Below, one piece after another: positions 17,138-24,740 of a stretch of 64,000 nucleotides of DNA. The notes under the pieces were generated by a model that made no database searches, was not told where the DNA came from, and worked only from the letters and a program-made list of their open reading frames with translations. Both the position numbers and the translations under genes were made by a program. The stretch is from G965230065 sp965230065. GTDB lineage: Bacteria > Bacteroidota > Bacteroidia > Cytophagales > Cyclobacteriaceae. Location: contig OZ245942.1 of NCBI GenBank assembly GCA_965230065.1, positions 186,001-250,000 of the forward strand, in the 5' to 3' direction. Position 1 is the first letter of the stretch, and each line of letters opens with the position of its first letter.

Positions 17138-17526
17138 CCGCGCTGCCACAAAAAGCTACAATCATTAAACATGGACGTTACAACTACCATTTTCACGACG
17201 GTATTTTTTATCGGCCAGTCAATAACAGTTTTGTAGTTACAGCACCGCCCATCGGTATCCGGGTGTCTGTGCTGCCGCGAACTGTTTTCCAATTTAACTA
17301 CCTCGGAAAGCCATACATCTATTATTACGGGGTATTCTATATCCAAACATCTGACGATAACTATGAAGTTGTGGAAGCCCAAATCGGCGCAAGGGTGGAT
17401 GCCCTGTCTGATGGCTATGAATTTTTCGAAATAGATGGCAAGGTTTACTACCGTTTAGGAGAGACTTATTACAAGGCAGTGGTGGAAGACACTGGCGAAG
17501 TGTTTTATGAAGTGGTACGGGTATAA
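17095..17526 (+). pseudogene. DUF6515-type protein lacking its N-terminus
   Basis: The open frame from a GTG at 17095 gives 143 residues. From about residue 15 it reads TALPQKATIIKHGRYNYHFH, DGIFYRP, PPIGIRVSVLP and YYYGVFY, the repeating glycine/tyrosine pattern of DUF6515 envelope proteins, and it ends EVFYEVVRV as the family does. The signal peptide and basic N-terminal part are missing. The 5' end overlaps the PRPP loop of the phosphoribosyltransferase remnant in another frame, so a deletion has fused the two genes. The fragment could still be translated, but it would stay in the cytosol. Confidence 0.65.
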
Positions 17527-17553
17527 AACCATGAGGCTAAACTGAAATATAAT

Positions 17554-18036
17554 ATGCCCCCTTTTGAATATGTCATTCCACTTGTTTCCGTACTCGTCGG
17601 CCTGGCCATCACCGATTTGGCGATGAGTTTGAACCGATTACTGCGTGCCCGTGACAGAGTCAAATGGGATTGGCTTCTGCTCCTTGTCGCGTTTATGGCT
17701 ATCCTGGCCGTATTGGACATATGGTGGATGTTCTATGGAGAACAGGAGGCTACTTTGTATCAAACGCTTGCCGGCTTTCTTCCGCTGGCCGCTCAGCTTA
17801 TTATCCTATTTCTCATCAACGCTGCCGCGCTTCCCGACGATGTACCAAAAGAAGTGATGGATTTGAAAAAGTTTTACGAAGATAACAATCCCTATTTATG
17901 GCCCCTGTTTGTGATCTATTTCGTTAACATATTTGTGACACGTAGCGTTTCTATCTTTATTTTAGATTGGGATATCCTCAACATGCTTAAAGAAGCCTAT
18001 TTGGAGCTTATTATAATTGTAACAGTACATGAATAA
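17554..18036 (+). CDS. Hypothetical integral membrane protein
   Basis: 160 residues, not assigned to a family. Hydrophobic helices are visible at about residues 6-28, 40-62, 72-92 and 113-135. A conserved-looking pair WDW and DIWWMFYG lies around the second helix and a loop PDDVPKEVMDLKKFYEDN before the last. The end, EAYLELIIIVTVHE, is abrupt, so the C-terminus may be truncated like its neighbours. It starts 27 bp after the DUF6515 fragment. Confidence 0.6.
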   Translation: MPPFEYVIPLVSVLVGLAITDLAMSLNRLLRARDRVKWDWLLLLVAFMAILAVLDIWWMFYGEQEATLYQTLAGFLPLAAQLIILFLINAAALPDDVPKEVMDLKKFYEDNNPYLWPLFVIYFVNIFVTRSVSIFILDWDILNMLKEAYLELIIIVTVHE

Positions 18037-18069
18037 AACTTATGTACGAAGCAAGGATAACATGAATAG

Positions 18070-18088
18070 CATTGGTGATATGCCAATG
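18070..18088. repeat. Short hairpin before SDR gene
   Basis: Inverted repeat CATTGG (18070-18075) and CCAATG (18083-18088) with a 7-base loop in the 93-bp gap before the SDR gene. It is too short to be called a terminator with confidence. Confidence 0.35.
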
Positions 18089-18129
18089 TTGGTTACAATA
18101 TAGAAACAATAAATCTTAAATTAATAAAT

Positions 18130-18879
18130 ATGAAACTATTAGAGAACAAAGTAGCATTAGTAACTGGAGCTGGATCAGGAATAGGTAAGGCCATTGCCAT
18201 ACTTTATGCAAAGGAAGGGGCCAAAGTGATTGTGAATGACATTAGCGAAGAAAATGGTCAATCTGTTGTTGACCAAATAAAATCAGAAGGTGGAGAAGCT
18301 TTTTTTATTGAAGCAGATGCTTCTAAAGAGGAAGAGGTTCTGAATTTGATTCAAAAAACAGTAGAAAAATATGGAAGGTTAGATATTGCTTGCAATAACG
18401 CTGGAATTGGAGGAGAACAGAATATTACTGGAGAATATTCAATAGATAGCTGGAAGCAAGTAGTTGATATTAATTTAAATGGTGTGTTCTTTGGCTGTAA
18501 GTATCAACTCGAACAAATGGAAAAGAACGGTGGTGGAGTGATTGTCAATATGGCTTCTATTCACGGAACTGTGGCTGCCCCTATGTCCCCTGCATATACT
18601 GCTACTAAACACGCAATCGTTGGCTTAACAAAAAATATAGGCGCAGAATATGGTCTAAAAAACATTCGATGTAATGCAGTAGGACCAGCTTACATTAAAA
18701 CACCGTTATTAGATGCATTAGATGCTGAATTGATGAACCAAATTATTTCCAAGCATCCTATGAATAGATTAGGCAAACCAGAAGAAGTAGCTGAATTAGT
18801 ACTATTCTTAAGTTCTGAAAAATCATCATTTATGACTGGTGGATATTACTTAATTGATGGTGGGTACACCGCTATTTAA
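18130..18879 (+). CDS. SDR family oxidoreductase (second copy, AT-rich)
   Basis: Short-chain dehydrogenase/reductase of 249 residues with TGAGSGIG (about residues 12-19), NNAGIGG (about 90-96), catalytic Ser in NMASIHG, YTATK (catalytic Tyr/Lys) and the C-terminal GGYYLIDGGYTA. VNDISEENG after the second strand points to NAD(H). It is only moderately similar to the SDR at 10364-11128, so it is not a recent duplicate. Base composition is visibly more AT-rich than the genes around it, shared with the following DinB gene. Together with the palindromic element at 18912-19035 this suggests separate acquisition. Confidence 0.9.
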   Translation: MKLLENKVALVTGAGSGIGKAIAILYAKEGAKVIVNDISEENGQSVVDQIKSEGGEAFFIEADASKEEEVLNLIQKTVEKYGRLDIACNNAGIGGEQNITGEYSIDSWKQVVDINLNGVFFGCKYQLEQMEKNGGGVIVNMASIHGTVAAPMSPAYTATKHAIVGLTKNIGAEYGLKNIRCNAVGPAYIKTPLLDALDAELMNQIISKHPMNRLGKPEEVAELVLFLSSEKSSFMTGGYYLIDGGYTAI

Positions 18880-18911
18880 TAATAAACACAAATCAAAAAA
18901 GCAACGAATGA

Positions 18912-19035
18912 CATAATAAAATCTTCGGAAGTTACAGATTGCAATGGAACTGCAAGCGTAACGCAAGGAATAGCCACAACAATAACCGAAGATATTTACA
19001 CCTGTGAACGTGGCAGAAAAACAGATTTTATTATG
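18912..19035. repeat. Nested inverted-repeat element between SDR and DinB genes
   Basis: Three levels of perfect inverted repeats are nested: CATAATAAAATC (18912-18923) with GATTTTATTATG (19024-19035); ATCTTCGG (18921-18928) with CCGAAGAT (18986-18993); and an inner stem GTTAC...TTGCA (18931-18943) with TGCAA...GTAAC (18951-18962). The right outer arm contains the ATG of the DinB gene. The size and foldback shape recall a cassette recombination site or a small MITE, but I do not recognise it as either. Confidence 0.6.
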
Positions 19036-19494
19036 AAAACAAAAACAGACATACTACTTGAACTTTTCTCAGAAGCTCGAACTCGATTTTCCAATCAATT
19101 GGAAAACCTTTCTGAAAACGACTTGCCAAAGAAATTAGGCGATTCACCTAATTCAGTAGGATTCCTCATTCGTCATATTGGCGATGTGGAATTGCTTTTT
19201 GCCAAAAATGTATTTGGCGACAGTTCGGTAAAAGTTTCTGCCAAAACAGTCATTGAAAAACGGGATACAGGTGAATGGACAGAGTTAGAAGCATTGAAAA
19301 AATATGTTGCCGGATCTTTTGAAAAACTGAAATCCATTGTTGAAAAACAAACGGATGAAGATTGGGAAACCATCGTCACCACAAAAGAATTTGGATCAAA
19401 AACGAAAGCAGAAGCCTTTGGCAGAATTGTATCACATACAACTTACCACGCTGGCCAGATGGCAATTATTCATAAATACGGAACAATTGTATAG
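19033..19494 (+). CDS. DinB superfamily protein
   Basis: 153-residue four-helix-bundle protein of the DinB/YfiT-like superfamily. The metal-binding histidines of the fold are visible in LIRHIGD (about residue 46) and, near the C-terminus, SHTTYHAGQM (about 138-142). Members include thiol-dependent S-transferases and stress proteins; the activity here is unknown. The start codon lies inside the right arm of a 124-bp inverted-repeat element, an odd place for a promoter-proximal region. The sequence is AT-rich like the SDR before it. Confidence 0.85.
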   Translation: MKTKTDILLELFSEARTRFSNQLENLSENDLPKKLGDSPNSVGFLIRHIGDVELLFAKNVFGDSSVKVSAKTVIEKRDTGEWTELEALKKYVAGSFEKLKSIVEKQTDEDWETIVTTKEFGSKTKAEAFGRIVSHTTYHAGQMAIIHKYGTIV

Positions 19495-19643
19495 CAAGGT
19501 GATATTAATCCAATAAATCGCTGATGTGTATCATTGTTCCCTCACCCCGGCACTCAGTAACTTACTTGTGAAAATAGGTAGGGTTTGACCCCATCGATTC
19601 AAGACGTATAGCTACAGGAATCAGAATATATAAATGGTCCAAA

Positions 19644-20290
19644 ATGTATTTAAAAATATTGGCCTTTGACCTTGATGGCACTTTGACCGAAAGCGACACA
19701 TCTCTGAAGAAGTAAAGGCTATGTTGTCAAAGGTGAAGAATGGAGGTTTCATGGTACTATTGGTGACGGGCAGAAGATTAAAGGCCATACCTGACATCAC
19801 TTTTTTTGAGGACATCTGTGAAACCATAATAGCGGAAAATGGGGCAGTTCTTTATTTTCCAAATAATAATACCGTTTCCCTACCTTTTGGAGAACTGGCG
19901 GTGGATGTAAAAAAACAGTTACTTGATCTTAAGATCCCGGTGGAAGTAGGCATGGCCATTGTCGCTACCTGGACCCCGCATGATCGTGAGGTGACTAAAA
20001 TCTTAACCAAAACGGGATACGCCGCATCCGTTGAGTACAATAAAGGGGCGGTGATGATCCTCCCTCCGGGGGCTTCTAAGGGTACCGGTTTAAGAATTGC
20101 CCTTCATGATTTAGGGTATTCACCCCACAATCTAATCGCCTTTGGTGACGCCCAAAACGACCGCAGTTTATTCGAGCAAGTAGAACTCTCCGTAGCGGTA
20201 GATAACGCCTCATCAGAAATCAAAGAAATTGCCGATGTAACGCTAACTAAACCAGACGGAGCTGGCATCTATGATTTTCCGAAAGCTTTA
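19644..20290 (+). pseudogene. HAD-IIB (Cof-type) phosphatase, frameshifted and cut at the 3' end
   Basis: ATG 19644 starts MYLKILAFDLDGTLTESD with the HAD motif I (DLDGT). The frame stops at a TAA (19713) after SLKK. A shift at about 19698 restores SEEVKAMLSKVKNGG and continues through VTGRR (motif II region), PGASKGTGL (motif III Lys) and FGDAQNDRSLF (motif IV). The shifted frame runs to KPDGAGIYDF near 20280 and then into antisense of the rhodanese gene, so the last residues are lost or replaced. It is convergent with the sulfur cluster. Confidence 0.75.
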
Positions 20291-20607
20291 TTCCATGCTT
20301 TAATACCTCCCTGTAAATTATACAACTTCTCGAAGCCCATATCCGTCATCACCCTGCAAGCTTGCCCACTGCGGTTACCACTCCGGCAATACAGCAGGTA
20401 TGTTTTGGATTTATCAAGCTTCCTGATCTCATCCCGGAAAGAGGGTGCTGTAAAGTTGATCATCGTATAGTCAGGGACCACCCCTTCGCTTACTTCTGCA
20501 GGCGAACGAACATCCAGCACCACCGCATCTTCTTTTTCACGCAATGCCTTGAATGCTAGGGCATCGATGTCTTCATACTTCTTTGTCTTTTTACCAAAAC
20601 CAAACAT
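20269..20607 (-). CDS. Single-domain rhodanese (sulfurtransferase)
   Basis: 112-residue cytosolic rhodanese. The active-site loop is CRSGNRSG with the catalytic Cys at about residue 74, preceded by LDVRSPAEV and followed by NLQGGIKAW, the standard family frame. It would pass a sulfane sulfur between persulfides, sulfite or thiosulfate. It begins 8 bp after the metallo-beta-lactamase/rhodanese gene and is the last gene of that operon. Its 3' end overlaps the remains of the HAD gene by about 20 bp. Confidence 0.92.
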   Translation of the reverse strand: MFGFGKKTKKYEDIDALAFKALREKEDAVVLDVRSPAEVSEGVVPDYTMINFTAPSFRDEIRKLDKSKTYLLYCRSGNRSGQACRVMTDMGFEKLYNLQGGIKAWNKAFGKS

Positions 20608-20615
20608 AACGTTCC

Positions 20616-21956
20616 TTATTTAAATTCATTCACTGCTTCGCTCAAATCATATACTTTCGTTCCATTGAGTTTACTTTCCAGTATACTGGATCCGGCAGCA
20701 GACCGGTATCCTCCTGCACAATGTACGACTACAGGTTTATCTGTTTTTATCTCACCGATCCTTTCCCGCAGCTCGGGCAGTGGGATATTGACGGCATTGT
20801 CAAAAAACTTACCTCCCGCCACTTCCGATTGGTTTCTTATGTCAATAATGGTATAATGGTCAGGATGGACTTTAAAATCAGCTATGGTCAGTTGACTACT
20901 TTTTTCAGTGGTATTTGCCGGATTTACCAAGGCTCCTTTGATAAGCTTTTCATACCCGATCTTGGCCGCTCTGATGATCGCTGCTTCCAGGTCTTTTTCA
21001 TCTTCTGTCACCAGATAGAATGATTCATTGGGGGCTACCAGCGAACCCAACCAGGTCTCAAATTTATCCTCTTCTTTATTCTGAATATTGATAGCGCCCT
21101 TCAGATGCCCTGCTTTAAAAGCTTCCTGCCTTCTGGTATCAATGATCAGTACTCCCTTTTCGAGCGTATCAGCATTAGACAGTCGCTTTACTTTTTTCAC
21201 ACTGTCTTCCATAGGTTCGGCACCTTGCCGGTTCAGCTCCACATCATAGGGAAAATATTTGGGAATGAAGGGCTGCCCCTCCAGAAAGCTGTTTACAAAA
21301 GCCTGTTTTTCCTTCATCTGAAAGGCCCAGTTTTCTTTCTTCTGTTCCCCTATGGTACTGTACAAGGCATCGCTCATGTTTTTACCGCAGAGCGAACCGG
21401 CCCCATGAGCAGGGTAAACCAGCACCTCATCCGGCATGTCAGCAAAAATGGTATTTACCGTATCATACATCATCTCGGCCAGCTCTTGTCTGCCAACTTT
21501 CAGGTTACCGGCCCCTTCCCGAAGGTCGGGCCTGCCTACATCTCCTATGAAGAGAGAATCTCCTGTAAATACTGCTTTTTGTTTACCTTGCTCATCCAAC
21601 AAGAGATAGGAGTTATGATCGGGCGAGTGGCCTGGAGTAAATAAGGCACGAACAGTAACATCTCCAATTTTCACCTCATCTCCATGCTCCATAGGTTTAA
21701 ACTCATACGATACTCCTACCTTTGGATTGATATAAATAGTTGCTCCAAATTTTTGCTGGAACTCAATATGGCTGCTGGCAAAATCGGCATGGGGATGTGT
21801 CTCGAACACAGCTATAATTTTCCCATTATGTTTTTCCGCAAAGTCAATATAAGGCTGAGGATCGCGGCCTGGGTCTACCAGGGCCACTTCTCCTTTACTT
21901 TCTATGGCATAAGATCCGTGTGCCAGTGCTTTATCATAGATTTGTTCAATGTTCAT
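20616..21956 (-). CDS. Metallo-beta-lactamase/double-rhodanese fusion (persulfide dioxygenase-like)
   Basis: 446 residues. The N-terminal metallo-beta-lactamase domain (1-250) has the metal motif THPHADFASSH, then TPGHSPDHNSY, FTGDSLFIGDVGRPD and YPAHGAGSLCGK, as in ETHE1/persulfide dioxygenases that oxidise glutathione persulfide to sulfite. Two rhodanese domains follow. The first (about 268-355) has lost the active Cys (YLVTEDEKD). The second (about 365-446) keeps it in HCAGGYRSA. The operon promoter lies about 180 bp upstream, before a peroxiredoxin stump. A paralogue with the same layout is at 23146-24552. Confidence 0.9.
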   Translation of the reverse strand: MNIEQIYDKALAHGSYAIESKGEVALVDPGRDPQPYIDFAEKHNGKIIAVFETHPHADFASSHIEFQQKFGATIYINPKVGVSYEFKPMEHGDEVKIGDVTVRALFTPGHSPDHNSYLLLDEQGKQKAVFTGDSLFIGDVGRPDLREGAGNLKVGRQELAEMMYDTVNTIFADMPDEVLVYPAHGAGSLCGKNMSDALYSTIGEQKKENWAFQMKEKQAFVNSFLEGQPFIPKYFPYDVELNRQGAEPMEDSVKKVKRLSNADTLEKGVLIIDTRRQEAFKAGHLKGAINIQNKEEDKFETWLGSLVAPNESFYLVTEDEKDLEAAIIRAAKIGYEKLIKGALVNPANTTEKSSQLTIADFKVHPDHYTIIDIRNQSEVAGGKFFDNAVNIPLPELRERIGEIKTDKPVVVHCAGGYRSAAGSSILESKLNGTKVYDLSEAVNEFK

Positions 21957-22000
21957 CTTTTCGTGTTTTTAGTTGAGAGATTTTTTAGCCAAATAGAAAT

Positions 22001-22081
22001 CTATTTTTTTGCCAGAAAATCTGGGGCTTTATCTCCAATTCTGGGCATTTGCGTTGCTATTATTGTTTCTTGCATTTCCAT
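22001..22081 (-). pseudogene. Peroxiredoxin N-terminal stump
   Basis: ATG at 22079-22081 gives a 26-codon frame that includes MPRIGDKAPDFLAKK and ends at TAG 22001-22003. RIGDxAPDF is the conserved opening of AhpC/Prx6-type peroxiredoxins; the rest of the gene, with the CP site PVCT, is gone. The Crp/Fnr site lies 57 bp before this ATG, the same distance as for intact first genes of the cluster, so this was the original first gene of the operon. It could now act as a leader peptide. Confidence 0.6.
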
Positions 22082-22108
22082 AGTTCTTGTTTGTTATTAT
22101 TTATACTT

Positions 22109-22153
22109 CAATAATACGTCGCTTATCATTGAAAGAATGTAACCTTTGTTACA
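22109..22153 (-). promoter_or_regulatory. Sulfur-cluster Crp/Fnr site 1 with -7 box
   Basis: TGTAAC-CTTT-GTTACA at 22138-22153, then 21 bp, then TATTATTG (22109-22116 on the minus strand; one mismatch from TAnnTTTG). It drives the peroxiredoxin stump, persulfide dioxygenase-like gene and rhodanese. Confidence 0.8.
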
Positions 22154-22162
22154 CACCCGGTT

Positions 22163-22984
22163 TTATATACCGGGAAAAATAAGCTCTTTAACGATCATAA
22201 AAACTCCCATCACCAACACAAACCATCCAAAACTTCTTTGCAGTTTATTCCCGTGAATGAAACTGGAGAGGTATCCTCCCAGGAAAATTCCGGAAGCAGC
22301 GATGGCCGAAAAGACCAACAGGAATCCCCAGTCGATAGGCTGTTCTGCCTGTATATCTCCGATAAAGCCAATCAGTGATTTTGCAGCGATGATAAAAAGT
22401 GAAGTCCCCACCGCCATCTTCATGGGAAGCCTAGCAAAAAGTACCAGTGCAGGAATGATCAGAAAACCTCCTCCTGCCCCTACCAGTCCGGTCAACACTC
22501 CCACCACCGTTCCTTCCAATATGATCATGGAAAAATTAAACCGGGGCACAGCTTCTTCTGATGTGCTTTCGTTCCCTTTTTTTCCATTCCTGATCATGCC
22601 CACTGAGGCAAAAAGCATAAGAAAGGCAAACAGCAGCAGGATTCCCACATCTTTTGTCATTGTAAAAGAACCTATATGGAACCAGGTTTGCGGTAATGCA
22701 GGCACCAGCCACAAACGGGTGAGATATACTGCCATAAAGGCAGGAATCATGAAGACAACGGCTGTTTTGTAGCTCACCAGCTTTTTCCGGGCATAACTAA
22801 TGCTTCCCACCAGCGCTGAAACACCTACCACAAACAACGAATAAGCTGTGGCCAGCACGGGTTCTATATGAATCAGATACACCAGCACCGGCACGGTCAG
22901 GATGGAGCCTCCGCTTCCGATGAGCCCCAAAGACACCCCGATGAGGGCAGCCCCGACAAAACCTGTTATTTCTATCAATGACAT
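22163..22984 (-). CDS. TauE/SafE family sulfite exporter-like permease
   Basis: 273 residues with about eight membrane helices and the two family repeats, each starting with a glycine-rich helix: GVSLGLIGSGGSILTVPVL and GVLTGLVGAGGGFLIIPAL. TauE/SafE proteins move sulfite, sulfoacetate or related anions across the inner membrane. In this cluster sulfite from the persulfide dioxygenase-like enzymes is the natural candidate. The gene is monocistronic, with its own Crp/Fnr site 66 bp before the start. Confidence 0.9.
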   Translation of the reverse strand: MSLIEITGFVGAALIGVSLGLIGSGGSILTVPVLVYLIHIEPVLATAYSLFVVGVSALVGSISYARKKLVSYKTAVVFMIPAFMAVYLTRLWLVPALPQTWFHIGSFTMTKDVGILLLFAFLMLFASVGMIRNGKKGNESTSEEAVPRFNFSMIILEGTVVGVLTGLVGAGGGFLIIPALVLFARLPMKMAVGTSLFIIAAKSLIGFIGDIQAEQPIDWGFLLVFSAIAASGIFLGGYLSSFIHGNKLQRSFGWFVLVMGVFMIVKELIFPGI

Positions 22985-23020
22985 AATGTTTATCTGTTTG
23001 TAACTTGATTGTTGATAGAG

Positions 23021-23065
23021 TAAACTTACAATACTGAGCGTTGAGAGGGCGTAACAAATGTTACA
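23021..23065 (-). promoter_or_regulatory. Sulfur-cluster Crp/Fnr site 2 with -7 box
   Basis: GTAAC-AAAT-GTTACA (23050-23065, one outer base off), 21 bp, then TAAGTTTA (23021-23028, minus strand). It precedes the TauE/SafE gene. Confidence 0.8.
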
Positions 23066-23145
23066 TAGCCATTAAGCGCAACGGCAAAAAAATGCCCCAC
23101 CACTGTATACAGCGATGGGATAGCACCTCAACCTCACAAGCTATA

Positions 23146-24552
23146 CTATAACATAGATACTGGCTCATGATATTCTGTCAAAGGCAGTTGGGTTTGCTTC
23201 AGTGCATCAAAGCCACCTTTAATATTTACTAACTTTTCAAACCCCCGGGCCTTGAGAATAGAAGCGGTGATCATAGAACGATATCCTCCCTGGCAATGCA
23301 GATAGTATTGGGTGTTTATATCTACTTTTTCCATATTCCTGTTGATGAAATCAAGGGGGAAGTTTTCAGCTCCCTCAATGTGCTGGGAATCGTATTCACT
23401 TTCTTTTCGCACATCGAGCAAGGGAAAGTTTTCATCGTATATTTTTGCAAAATTTTCTGCTGAAATTTCATCGATACTATCTGTTTCCCTGCCCGCGTTT
23501 TGCCATGCTGCAATGCCACCTTTCAGATATCCCAAGGTATTGTCATAGCCTACCCTCGACAAACGAGTAACCACTTCTTTTTCCCTTCCTTCATCGGCCA
23601 GAAATACAATGGGTTGTTGCAAATCAGGAATCAAAGCACCTACCCAGGGAGCGAAGTTGTCATCAATGCCAATAAAGATAGAACCTGGGATATGAACCTG
23701 GGCAAAGGCATCTTTGTCCCGGGTATCCAGCACCAGCGCATCGTATTGCTCAACCAGGTTCACAAAGGTATCCACCTCCAAAGCTACCAGCCCTTTTTCA
23801 AGCACTTTATCAATGCTGGGATAGCCCATTTTGTTCATCACGGCATTTTTGGGGAAATACTGGGGCGGTTCCACCAGGCTATCTGTCACTGCTTTAATAA
23901 ACTCCTCTCTCCCCATATCTGCCCTGAGCGCGTAGTTGAACAATTTCTGATGCCCCAGGGTGTCGGTGGTTTCTTGGCTCATATTTTTACCACAGGCAGA
24001 GCCTGCCCCATGACCGGGATATACGATCACATCGTCGGGCAAAGGCATGATTTTGTTGCGCAGAGAATCGTACAGATGTCCGGCCAGATCTTCCCGGGTG
24101 AGATCGGTTTTCACTGCCAGGTCAGGACGCCCCACATCCCCTATGAAAAGTGTGTCGCCAGTAAAGATGGCCTGTGCTTTCCCCTCTTCATCCATCAACA
24201 AAAAGGTGGAAGACTCCATCGTATGACCGGGAGTATGTAGTATTTTGATCTTTATATCTCCAAGAGGAAGTTCTTCTCCGTCTTTGGCAATGTAAGCCTC
24301 AAAGTTAGGTTGTGCCGTAGGTCCGTATACGATTTTTGCGCCTGTCTTTTTGGCTAAATCAATATGACCCGAGACGAAGTCTGCATGGAAATGGGTTTCC
24401 AACACATATTTTATTTTTGCATTATTTTCTTCCGCCATCTCAATGTAAGGGGCCACTTCCCGCAAGGGGTCTACAATGGCTGCTTCTCCATTGGACTCGA
24501 TGTAATAGGCAGCTTCGGCCAAACATCCTGTATAAATCTGTTGTATTTTCAT
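23146..24552 (-). CDS. Metallo-beta-lactamase/double-rhodanese fusion, second copy
   Basis: 468 residues, same order as the protein at 20616-21956. The metallo-beta-lactamase domain has THFHADFVSGH, TPGHTMESS, FTGDTLFIGDVGRPD and YPGHGAGSACGK. The first rhodanese domain (about 265-355) lacks the catalytic Cys (IVFLADEGREK). The second (about 370-455) has it in HCQGGYRSM. The expected activity is oxidation of a low-molecular-weight persulfide to sulfite. The two copies are clearly diverged and each has its own Crp/Fnr promoter, so they may serve different persulfides or conditions. Confidence 0.9.
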   Translation of the reverse strand: MKIQQIYTGCLAEAAYYIESNGEAAIVDPLREVAPYIEMAEENNAKIKYVLETHFHADFVSGHIDLAKKTGAKIVYGPTAQPNFEAYIAKDGEELPLGDIKIKILHTPGHTMESSTFLLMDEEGKAQAIFTGDTLFIGDVGRPDLAVKTDLTREDLAGHLYDSLRNKIMPLPDDVIVYPGHGAGSACGKNMSQETTDTLGHQKLFNYALRADMGREEFIKAVTDSLVEPPQYFPKNAVMNKMGYPSIDKVLEKGLVALEVDTFVNLVEQYDALVLDTRDKDAFAQVHIPGSIFIGIDDNFAPWVGALIPDLQQPIVFLADEGREKEVVTRLSRVGYDNTLGYLKGGIAAWQNAGRETDSIDEISAENFAKIYDENFPLLDVRKESEYDSQHIEGAENFPLDFINRNMEKVDINTQYYLHCQGGYRSMITASILKARGFEKLVNIKGGFDALKQTQLPLTEYHEPVSML

Positions 24553-24579
24553 GATACAATTTTTTTGGTGTTAACTGTT

Positions 24580-24624
24580 CAAAGTACGTACAAAATATCC
24601 CTTTTCAGTGTAACAATTGTTACA
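24580..24624 (-). promoter_or_regulatory. Sulfur-cluster Crp/Fnr site 3 with -7 box
   Basis: Perfect palindrome TGTAACAATTGTTACA (24609-24624), 21 bp, then GTACTTTG (24580-24587, minus strand), which keeps the TTTG half of the -7 box. The start codon is 57 bp downstream of the palindrome. Confidence 0.8.
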
Positions 24625-24740
24625 TACAGAGCTGACATATATCATTTTTACTACACAGGATACTGGTAACCAGATGCTTGATACTAGATGCCAGCTAATC
24701 TATTATCCAGTATCAACCATTCAATATATAGAAAAAGGTT

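Noticed and set aside
23500..24240. 246-codon plus-strand frame over the second metallo-beta-lactamase gene
   Set aside because: Antisense shadow of a strongly conserved protein; no signal of its own.
24660..24720. Repeats of ATACTGG/CCAGTAT text near the porin 3' end as a mobile element
   Set aside because: Arms are short and imperfect; could be a weak terminator, but nothing more can be supported.
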